A stretch of 7,623 nucleotides of DNA from an uncultured Selenomonadaceae bacterium (GTDB taxonomy: Bacteria > Bacillota > Negativicutes > Selenomonadales > Selenomonadaceae): the NCBI GenBank assembly GCA_905236255.1, contig CAJOPK010000008.1, positions 1-7,623 of the forward strand, written 5' to 3'. The translations under genes were made by a program, and so were the position numbers. Of this stretch, positions 1 through 5,204 are shown in pieces. Every line of letters starts with the position of its first letter. Within the stretch, counting starts at the first letter, position 1. The notes below the pieces were generated by a model that saw only the letters and a list, made by a program, of their open reading frames with translations, made no database searches and was not told the DNA's origin.

Positions 1-397
1 ACGCACCGATTTCTCTGGCACATTCGGCAACAACCGGAGCGGCTCCGGTACCCGTGCCGCCGCCCATACCTGCGGTAATGAAAACCATATCCGACCCGCG
101 CAGGGCTTCAATAATCGAATCGCGACTTTCTTGAGCGGCTTTTTCGCCGATTTCCGGTCGGGCACCCGCTCCAAGTCCGCGAGTCAGCTTTTCGCCTATC
201 TGCATCCTTTTCGGAGCAAGCGCAGTCAACAATGCTTGTGCATCGGTGTTGACCGCTATAAATTCGACTCCCTCCAATCCGAGGGAAATCATCCGGTTTA
301 CGGCATTTCCGCCGCCGCCGCCGACACCGATAACTTTTATTTTTGCAAACCGATCGACGCCGCTGTTATCAATTTCAAACACATTCCCGGCCCCCAT
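1..397 (-). CDS. ftsZ: Cell division protein FtsZ, N-terminal part (3' end outside window)
   Basis: FtsZ is the tubulin-like GTPase that polymerises into the cytoplasmic Z-ring and recruits the division machinery. About 132 residues are visible. They carry the nucleotide-binding stretch KVIGVGGGGGNAVNRM (about residues 21-36), the segment FIAVNTDAQAL (about 46-56), GLGAGARPEIGEKAA, and the diagnostic tubulin/FtsZ signature GGGTGTG (about 112-118). The gene runs off the left edge, so the C-terminal domain and tail are not seen. The start is uncertain. ATG at 397 has no convincing Shine-Dalgarno sequence. An in-frame GTG at 382 follows a G-rich stretch and would give an N-terminus (MFEIDNSGVDRFAKIKV) nearly the length of the Bacillus protein. 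A TTG at 427 is also open in frame. The gene lies 106 bases downstream of sbp, with no ftsA between them. It may be transcribed from the promoter ahead of sbp. Confidence 0.97.
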   Translation of the reverse strand, partial: MGAGNVFEIDNSGVDRFAKIKVIGVGGGGGNAVNRMISLGLEGVEFIAVNTDAQALLTALAPKRMQIGEKLTRGLGAGARPEIGEKAAQESRDSIIEALRGSDMVFITAGMGGGTGTGAAPVVAECAREIGA

Positions 398-503
398 ATC
401 ATTCAAAAAATTTTTTTGCTTTTTCAAAGTTTAAAGAGTCTTCGACGCATTTTACTACAAAATTTTCACTTACGCTACAGCAACTAAAAAAAAATCTAAA
501 ATT
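398..503 (-). other. sbp-ftsZ intergenic spacer
   Basis: This 106-base AT-rich spacer contains a T9 run on the minus strand just after the sbp stop (plus-strand A run at 486-494). No GC-rich stem precedes the run, so it does not look like an intrinsic terminator. A TAAAAT hexamer lies further down but has no matching -35 at 16-18 bases. I see no room for ftsA and no other gene. Confidence 0.5.
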
Positions 504-836
504 TCACTTTCTTTTCAGCAAATATCGTCTTAAACCGGCGAGATTTTTAAAAATGCGAAATCCGAAAGCAAGAAGTGCCACATAGTAAAGGTCAATTCCG
601 AGCATATCGCCGACGTAAACGAGGAACGCCGCAAGAAGTGTATTTGAAACAAATCCGGTTATGAAAACGACATCGTTGAATTTATCGACGGTTGCCGCCC
701 GCAGTCCTCCGAAAATTGAATCGAGAGCCGCCAAAAGTGCGGCGGAAAATAATTTTGTATAAGCCGCCGTCATATCCGTCGGGAACAGACAGCCGAGCAT
801 TATCCCGAATAACAAACCCGCAACAGGTTTTATCAA
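504..836 (-). CDS. sbp: Small basic protein of the division cluster (SbP, DUF1290 family)
   Basis: This encodes a 110-residue polytopic membrane protein matching the small basic protein family found in Firmicutes division clusters, usually just upstream of ftsA-ftsZ. Its molecular role is not established. Recognisable family features are the N-terminal hydrophobic segment ending in LFP (about residues 5-19), AALLAALDSIFGGLRA (about 32-47), FITGFVSNTLLAAFLVYVGD (about 58-77), LGIDLYYVALLAFGFRIFKN (about 79-98), and a basic tail RRYLLKRK. Three to four membrane helices are expected. I chose the TTG at 836 because GGAGG sits nine bases upstream and the length then matches the family. An in-frame TTG at 866 would add ten basic residues but lies upstream of the predicted transcription start. 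ftsZ follows in the same direction, which supports a division-related role. Confidence 0.9.
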   Translation of the reverse strand: MIKPVAGLLFGIMLGCLFPTDMTAAYTKLFSAALLAALDSIFGGLRAATVDKFNDVVFITGFVSNTLLAAFLVYVGDMLGIDLYYVALLAFGFRIFKNLAGLRRYLLKRK

Positions 837-845
837 ATTGGGTCG

Positions 846-850
846 CCTCC
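846..850 (-). promoter_or_regulatory. Ribosome binding site of sbp
   Basis: The minus strand reads GGAGG, nine bases before TTG 836. This decides the start in favour of TTG 836 over TTG 866. Confidence 0.7.
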
Positions 851-866
851 GGAAAAATTTTTGCAA

Positions 867-895
867 ATTCTACAATCAAATTCAAAATTTGTAAA
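867..895 (-). promoter_or_regulatory. Predicted sigma-A promoter for sbp-ftsZ
   Basis: The minus strand has TTTACA at 895-890 and TAGAAT at 872-867, separated by exactly 17 bases. Each hexamer differs from consensus at one position. Transcription would start near 860, about 24 bases before the sbp start codon. It lies in the short gap after the DUF362 stop codon, so the division genes can be expressed independently of that gene. Confidence 0.6.
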
Positions 896-901
896 TGCTT
901 T

Positions 902-2026
902 TTACTTGACCGTGACGAGTTCGTATTCGCGGGTACCCATTCCGATTTTTTCCGCGTGTTCCAAAGTTTCTTTCCAATGGACATTCGGGTTGCTGTCAAG
1001 GAAGTGATCGTGATGACAATTCCAACCCGGTTTTGCAAGATTGTCGGAAAGTTGACTGTTGGGCATGGGAGTCTGTTTTTGGCAGGCATCGACGCAAGCC
1101 TGATCAATCGCAACCGGATCAAATGATGCAAACATTCCGATATTCGGCAAAATTGCCGCGTCGTTGTCGCCGTGACAATCGCAATTCGGCGAAATATCCA
1201 TAGCGAGATTGACATGGAAACAGGGACGATCTTGGCAAACGGCTTGCGCGTATTCCGCCATTTTTTTGTCGAGAAGATCGCCGGCATCCCATTGTTCGTT
1301 GCTTATCGCGTCGAAAGCACAGGCACCTATGCAACGTCCGCAACCTTTGCAAATGTCGTGATTGATGTGAGCTTTTTTGTTTTCGTAAGTAATCGCGCCG
1401 GAGCCGCATTCTTTTGCACAGCGTTGACAGCCGCGACAAAGTGCCTCATTTACGACGACTTTTCCGGAAGAATGTTGTTCCATTTTGCCGGCACGGGAGC
1501 CGCAGCCCATACCGATATTTTTAATTGCGCCGCCGAATCCGGTCATTTCGTGACCTTTGAAATGTGCAAGGCTGATGAATATGTCGGCATCCATAATTGC
1601 GCGACCGATTTTTGCGGTTTTGACGTATTCGCCGTTTTTGACCGGGACTTCTTTTTCGTCGGTTCCGCGAAGTCCGTCGGCAATTACAATTTGACAGCCG
1701 GTCGTCGTCGTGTTGAATCCGTTCAAATTCGCGCAGTCCATATGCTCAAGCGCGTGTTTTCTGCTGCCGGGATAAAGCGTGTTGCAATCCGTCAAAAAGG
1801 GATAACCGCCCTGCTCTTTGACGATATCCGCAATAACTTTTGCATATTGCGGACGCAGAAAAGCCATGTTTCCGAGTTCGCCGAAATGCATTTTGATCGC
1901 GACGAATTTTCCTTCCATGTCAATATTTTTTATTCCCGCCTTTATGCAAAGGTTTCTGAGTTTCTGCAAAAGACTTGTTCCGACTTTGACGCGAAAATCG
2001 GTAAAATAAACTTTCGATTTTTCCAT
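902..2026 (-). CDS. DUF362 family iron-sulfur protein with two 4Fe-4S ferredoxin motifs
   Basis: This 374-residue, probably cytoplasmic protein has a DUF362 core interrupted by a ferredoxin-like insert. The DUF362 part includes KMHFGELGN (about residues 45-53), ADIFISLAHFKGHEMTGFGG (about 147-166) and KNIGMGCGSRAGK (about 169-181). Two CxxCxxCxxxC motifs follow, at C197/C200/C203/C207 and C226/C229/C232/C236, as in 2[4Fe-4S] ferredoxins. A further Cys/His-rich stretch (NCDCHGDND, about 281-289) and CHHDH (about 337-341) might bind metal. The C-terminal core contains FASFDPVAIDQACVDAC. The family is common in anaerobes and usually annotated as an Fe-S-binding protein of unknown function, so I give no reaction. 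ATG 2026 is preceded by AAGGGAGA at 8 bases and is preferred over the in-frame TTG at 2044. It follows hldA by 82 bases, with no strong promoter or terminator between, so it is probably co-transcribed with hldA. Confidence 0.9.
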   Translation of the reverse strand: MEKSKVYFTDFRVKVGTSLLQKLRNLCIKAGIKNIDMEGKFVAIKMHFGELGNMAFLRPQYAKVIADIVKEQGGYPFLTDCNTLYPGSRKHALEHMDCANLNGFNTTTTGCQIVIADGLRGTDEKEVPVKNGEYVKTAKIGRAIMDADIFISLAHFKGHEMTGFGGAIKNIGMGCGSRAGKMEQHSSGKVVVNEALCRGCQRCAKECGSGAITYENKKAHINHDICKGCGRCIGACAFDAISNEQWDAGDLLDKKMAEYAQAVCQDRPCFHVNLAMDISPNCDCHGDNDAAILPNIGMFASFDPVAIDQACVDACQKQTPMPNSQLSDNLAKPGWNCHHDHFLDSNPNVHWKETLEHAEKIGMGTREYELVTVK

Positions 2027-2108
2027 TTTGAAATCTCCCTTCAAAAAATAAATCTCATACGCTTGAATTTATTGTTTCTGTTTTTGCGCGAAAAAACCTT
2101 CAGAGCAA

Positions 2109-3095
2109 TTAAATTTTGGAAGGGAAATCGACGGCATTTAAAAGTTCTTCAAGACTTACGGCATAAGTTCCGACTTTTGCAACGACCACACCCGCCGCAA
2201 TATTTGCAAGATAAGCGGCCGCTTCCGAATCCAATCCGCCGGCAAGTCCGGCAGCAAAAACCGCAATTACCGTATCACCCGCGCCGGAAACATCAAAAAC
2301 TTCCTGCGCCCGTGCTTTTATGTGAGAAACTTTTTCGCCGTCAATCAGGGTCAATCCGGCTGCGGAGCGGGTAACGACCAAGCCGTTCAAATTGAATTTG
2401 TCGATAATCAACCGCGCCGCCGGTTCAACTTCTTCATCATTGTTTTTGATTTTTTTCGGAAGGACGGCATTAAATTCTTTCAAATTCGGAGTGATAAAAT
2501 CCGCACCGGTGTATTTTGTCCAATCGTCACCTTTGGGATCGACAACGACAATTTTTCCGGATTGCCGGCAAAGTCGAATAATTTCCGCGCAGGTATTTTC
2601 GGTACAAACGCCTTTTCCGTAATCCGAAATTATTACGGCATCGACTTCTTTCAAACGAACCGAAAAATTTTCCAAAAGCTTATTCGCCGGCTCGCCGACA
2701 ATATCGTCGGAATTTTCAAAGTCAAGACGCATCATTTGCTGATGACCGCTTATAACCCGGATTTTTGTAGTTGTCGGTCTGTCCGTCAAAACCATTCCGG
2801 AAACGTCAATGCCCCTTGAAGTCATTTTCTTTAAAAGAGTTTCGCCGTGATTTCCTTTTCCGGCATGACCGACAATAAAAACTTTTCCGCCGGAAAGTGC
2901 CAGATTATGTGCAACGTTTGCCGCGCCGCCGAGAGTTTCTTTAATTTGCAATACATGATTTATCGGCACGGGAGCTTCCGGAGAAATTCGCGAAACTTCA
3001 CCGAAATAATATTTGTCAAGCATCACATCGCCGATAACCATAACCCGCGCCCGACTCAAATCTTCGACGACAAATTTTTTGAGATTGTCCTTCAT
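2109..3095 (-). CDS. hldA: D-glycero-beta-D-manno-heptose-7-phosphate kinase (monofunctional HldA/RfaE1 type)
   Basis: This 328-residue PfkB-family sugar kinase should phosphorylate D-glycero-D-manno-heptose 7-phosphate at C1, on the route to ADP-heptose for the LPS inner core. Family features are VMVIGDVMLDKYYFGEVSRI (about residues 18-37), SPEAPVPI (38-45), LGGAANVAHNLA (55-66), SDYGKGV (157-163), VVDPKGDDW (184-192), TPNLKEF (202-208), and the PfkB signature VSGAGDT (269-275) with catalytic D274. The protein stops where the kinase domain ends, so the cytidylyltransferase-like half of bifunctional HldE is absent. A separate HldC/RfaE2 would be needed elsewhere. ATG 3095 has a strong GAGGAG site six bases upstream. 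An in-frame TTG at 3128 would add 11 residues that are not family-like. Its promoter is directly upstream. No other heptose gene is in the window. A related PfkB kinase with another substrate is possible but less likely. Confidence 0.92.
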   Translation of the reverse strand: MKDNLKKFVVEDLSRARVMVIGDVMLDKYYFGEVSRISPEAPVPINHVLQIKETLGGAANVAHNLALSGGKVFIVGHAGKGNHGETLLKKMTSRGIDVSGMVLTDRPTTTKIRVISGHQQMMRLDFENSDDIVGEPANKLLENFSVRLKEVDAVIISDYGKGVCTENTCAEIIRLCRQSGKIVVVDPKGDDWTKYTGADFITPNLKEFNAVLPKKIKNNDEEVEPAARLIIDKFNLNGLVVTRSAAGLTLIDGEKVSHIKARAQEVFDVSGAGDTVIAVFAAGLAGGLDSEAAAYLANIAAGVVVAKVGTYAVSLEELLNAVDFPSKI

Positions 3096-3101
3096 AAAAA
3101 T

Positions 3102-3107
3102 CTCCTC
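3102..3107 (-). promoter_or_regulatory. Ribosome binding site of hldA
   Basis: The minus strand has GAGGAG six bases before ATG 3095. This is a strong Shine-Dalgarno sequence that fixes the start there rather than at TTG 3128. Confidence 0.85.
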
Positions 3108-3148
3108 ATAACTCAAATAACGACACAAGTTATCTGCATTTTTTTTGC

Positions 3149-3177
3149 ATTATAACGATGCCTTTACATTTTCGCAA
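3149..3177 (-). promoter_or_regulatory. Predicted sigma-A promoter for hldA
   Basis: The minus strand has TTGCGA at 3177-3172 and a consensus TATAAT at 3154-3149, with a 17-base spacer. Transcription would begin near 3142, giving a leader of about 47 bases before the hldA start. It probably serves hldA and the DUF362 gene behind it. Confidence 0.75.
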
Positions 3178-3220
3178 TATTTTCCGTTTTTTTTCCCACG
3201 GGCGTTGCAAAGAAAATTTT

Positions 3221-3250
3221 TTGATAAAATGCTTACACTCCTTCTTTATA
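3221..3250 (+). promoter_or_regulatory. Weak promoter candidate for recR
   Basis: TTGATA (3221-3226) and TTTATA (3245-3250) are separated by 18 bases on the plus strand. It is the best-looking pair I found ahead of recR. It would give a leader of roughly 165 bases, longer than expected for this gene, so the call is tentative. Confidence 0.25.
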
Positions 3251-3369
3251 GCGATTTTCAAAAATAATATCGTCAAATAGACTTCATGAAGCTTGATTTA
3301 ACGCCATTTTTTTATGACAACAAGATGTAAATGAAATTTTCACGGACAATTTTTTGCAGGGAAATTACG

Positions 3370-3402
3370 ATGTTGGCAGAAAAAATATTGCAAGGAAATT
3401 AA
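3370..3402 (+). CDS. Possible 10-codon leader ORF upstream of recR
   Basis: ATG at 3370 opens a frame reading MLAEKILQGN, closed by TAA at 3400-3402. AGGGA lies about seven bases upstream, so a ribosome could initiate here. The stop lies just before the G6 run that serves as the recR ribosome binding site, and the recR ATG follows 19 bases after the stop. It could be a translated leader, a remnant of a lost gene, or chance. The only evidence is the well-placed Shine-Dalgarno sequence. Confidence 0.15.
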   Translation: MLAEKILQGN

Positions 3403-3421
3403 AAGGGGGGATTTTTTTGAA

Positions 3422-4027
3422 ATGAGTTCAAAAGCCATGACGGCTCTGGTCGAGTCACTTATGAAATTGCCGGGTGTCGGGTCGAAAACCGCCGCCCGGC
3501 TTGCTTATCACATAATAGAAATGAAACCGGACGATGTCGAAAAACTTGCCGCCGCAATTCGCGATGTAAAATCTTCCACGCATTTATGTTCCGTTTGTTT
3601 CAATACGATTGATGCGGAGAGGGAAATTTGCGATATTTGCGCTTCCGAAAGGCGGGACGGTCAGACAATTTGCGTCGTAAAAGATGCAAAAGATTTGGAT
3701 GCGATTGAACGTGCGGGATTTTATACCGGCAAATATCATGTTACCGGCGGCTTGATTTCTCCTCTTGCCGGAATTACTCAAGAGGACATTCGACTTCGCG
3801 AACTTGTTCAAAGGGTTGGAAACGGTGACATCAGGGAAATTATAATCGCATTTGAGCCGACGGTTGAAGGGGATGCGACGGCTTTATTTATCGCAAGATT
3901 GTTAAATCCCGTCGGAGTAAAAGTCACAAAACTTGCAAGGGGGCTGCCGGTCGGCGCGGATTTTGCCGGGACGGATTCGGTGACTCTTGCAAAGGCGGTC
4001 GAAAACAGAATACCGGTTAAAGCGTAA
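3422..4027 (+). CDS. recR: Recombination mediator protein RecR
   Basis: RecR works with RecO (and RecF) to load RecA onto SSB-coated single-stranded DNA during gap repair. The 201-residue protein is full length for the family. It has an N-terminal helix-hairpin-helix with LPGVGSKTAARLAYHI (about residues 16-31). A zinc finger uses C56, C59, C70 and C73. A Toprim domain starts at ICVVKDAKDLDAIE (about 83-96) and includes YHVTGGLISPLAGI and PTVEGDATA. The C-terminal part has GLPVGADFAGTDSVTLAKAV. The ATG at 3422 follows a G6 run by 11 bases, a slightly long spacing. In many bacteria recR follows dnaX and the ybaB/ebfC gene. Here it stands alone, the only plus-strand gene, divergent from hldA and convergent with lpxB. 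Confidence 0.97.
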   Translation: MSSKAMTALVESLMKLPGVGSKTAARLAYHIIEMKPDDVEKLAAAIRDVKSSTHLCSVCFNTIDAEREICDICASERRDGQTICVVKDAKDLDAIERAGFYTGKYHVTGGLISPLAGITQEDIRLRELVQRVGNGDIREIIIAFEPTVEGDATALFIARLLNPVGVKVTKLARGLPVGADFAGTDSVTLAKAVENRIPVKA

Positions 4028-4030
4028 AGA

Positions 4031-4069
4031 AGCCTTCCCAAAATTTTTGGGAAGGCTTTTTTATTTTTG
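4031..4069 (+). terminator. Intrinsic terminator of recR, probably bidirectional with lpxB
   Basis: A 12-base-pair perfect stem begins AGCCTTCCC at 4031 and closes at 4057, with a 3-base loop at 4043-4045. It starts three bases after the recR stop codon. On the plus strand it is followed by T6-A-T5, a classic rho-independent terminator. On the minus strand the hairpin begins 17 bases after the lpxB stop, but the following run is only TCTTT, so termination of lpxB there is plausible but weaker. Confidence 0.93.
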
Positions 4070-4073
4070 CGCG

Positions 4074-5204
4074 TCAATTTTCGGCGACTTCCAAAATTTT
4101 TTTTGCAACTCTTGCCGCCGCTCCCGGTTCACCCAATTTTTTGCAGGCGGCTTTCAAATCTTCAACGACTTTTTCTCTTTCCGGTCTGCCTCTGTAAAGT
4201 TTTGAAATTTCTTCCGAAATTTTTTCGGGAGTAACTTCGTCCTGCAAAAGTTCCGGCTGTATTTCCCGTTGCATCAATATATTCGGCAAACTGAAAAAAT
4301 CTATATGTACCAAAAGTTTGCCGATAAAATAATTGAGTTTCGCCATTTTGTACAGGACAACACAAGGCAAGTTTAAAAGTGCCGCCTCCAAAATTACCGT
4401 GCCGGAAGTTGCCGCCGCCGCATCCGCAATACTCATCAAATCGTATCTGTCCGCCGAATTTGTCAAAGTTATTTTTACGCCGGATTCGGAAATTTGTTTT
4501 TCGAGATTTTCCCGATCCACTCCGTCGGCAACCGGCAGAAAAAATTTCGTCGATTCGTTATTTGCCGGAATTTTTGCCGCGCCGAGCATTTCGGGCAGGA
4601 GTAATTTTATTTCCTGCTTTCTGCTGCCGGGCATAAGCAAAATAACGTGATCTTCCGGAGATACGCCGAAAAATTTTCTTGCATCTTCCGAAGATCTTTC
4701 CGGTTTGACTTTATCGACGAGCGGATTTCCCAAAAAAGAAATTTTCGCTCCGGCTTGTTCGTAAACCGGCAATTCAAAGGGAAAAATTGCTATAAATTCG
4801 TCCGCAATTTTCGCACAGTCTTTTGCCCTGCCTTTTCTCCATGCCCAAGCCGACGGCGGTATATAGGACAAAATTTTTACGCCGAATTTTTTTGCGCGTT
4901 TCGCCAACCGCCAATTAAAATCCGGATAATCGATTAAGACGAGCAAGTCCGGCTTTTCTTTTTGAATCGTTTCGGTTAAAGTATCGAGCAAACTTAAAAT
5001 ACGCCGTAAATTTTTTACGACTTCAACTACCCCCATGACGTTATATTCTTTGAAATTTTTTACAAGTCTTACGCCCGCCGATTTCATTTCATCGCCGCCG
5101 AATCCGAAAAGTTCGGTTTCCGGCGCGATTTTTTTTATTTCCCGCGCCAGACTTGCGCCGTGTACGTCGCCGGATGCCTCACCGGCAGAAAACATTATTT
5201 TCAA
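4074..5204 (-). CDS. lpxB: Lipid-A-disaccharide synthase
   Basis: LpxB (glycosyltransferase family 19) joins UDP-2,3-diacylglucosamine and lipid X to form the lipid A disaccharide at the inner face of the inner membrane. The 376-residue protein is full length. Family features are SAGEASGDVHGA (about residues 6-17), FGFGGDEM (33-40), VLIDYPDFNWRLAK (89-102), YIPPSAWAWRKGR (114-126), FLGNPLVD (157-164), MPGSRKQEI (191-199) and TSGTVILEAALLNLPCVVLYK near the C-terminus. The start is TTG 5204, which overlaps the methyltransferase stop as TTGA. GGAG lies eight bases upstream, while the next in-frame ATG (5195) is about 17 bases from it. The overlap implies translational coupling to the methyltransferase. 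No lpxA, lpxC or fabZ is nearby, so this gene is apart from the usual lipid A cluster. It implies an LPS-bearing diderm. Confidence 0.96.
   Translation of the reverse strand: MKIMFSAGEASGDVHGASLAREIKKIAPETELFGFGGDEMKSAGVRLVKNFKEYNVMGVVEVVKNLRRILSLLDTLTETIQKEKPDLLVLIDYPDFNWRLAKRAKKFGVKILSYIPPSAWAWRKGRAKDCAKIADEFIAIFPFELPVYEQAGAKISFLGNPLVDKVKPERSSEDARKFFGVSPEDHVILLMPGSRKQEIKLLLPEMLGAAKIPANNESTKFFLPVADGVDRENLEKQISESGVKITLTNSADRYDLMSIADAAAATSGTVILEAALLNLPCVVLYKMAKLNYFIGKLLVHIDFFSLPNILMQREIQPELLQDEVTPEKISEEISKLYRGRPEREKVVEDLKAACKKLGEPGAAARVAKKILEVAEN

Larger units (their letters stand above)
3096..3421. other. Divergent hldA/recR intergenic region
   Basis: This is the longest stretch without a recognisable gene in the window, 326 bases between the hldA and recR starts. 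On the minus strand it holds the hldA promoter and ribosome binding site. On the plus strand it holds a weak promoter candidate and a possible 10-codon reading frame ahead of recR. It also has a perfect 10-base palindrome (CTTCATGAAG, 3282-3291), which could be an operator or chance, and several A/T runs. No tRNA, riboswitch-like fold or larger gene was recognised. Confidence 0.6.

Noticed and set aside
486..494. T9 run (minus strand) just after sbp as a possible terminator.
   Set aside because: No GC-rich inverted repeat precedes it, and similar A/T runs are common throughout the window.
877..891. Inverted repeat CAAATT/AATTTG near the sbp promoter.
   Set aside because: It is a short, AT-only stem too weak for a terminator. 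It lies within the promoter spacer and is expected by chance in such sequence.
682..1287. A 201-codon minus-strand frame overlapping the DUF362 gene and sbp.
   Set aside because: It is in a different frame from both genuine genes and its translation has no family resemblance.
2081..2096. TTTTTGCGCGAAAAAA between hldA and the DUF362 gene as a terminator hairpin.
   Set aside because: Only five A-T pairs can form around an unpaired loop and no proper T tract follows, so it would not terminate transcription.
1172..2374. A long open frame of about 400 codons on the plus strand, opposite the DUF362 gene and part of hldA.
   Set aside because: It runs antisense to two clear protein families, crosses their boundary, has no recognisable motif or ribosome binding site, and is explained by codon bias of the real genes.
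3671..3685. Lysine in the RecR Toprim motif (CVVKD) where many homologues have glutamate.
   Set aside because: This position varies in functional RecR proteins (Bacillus has glutamine), so it is not evidence of inactivation.
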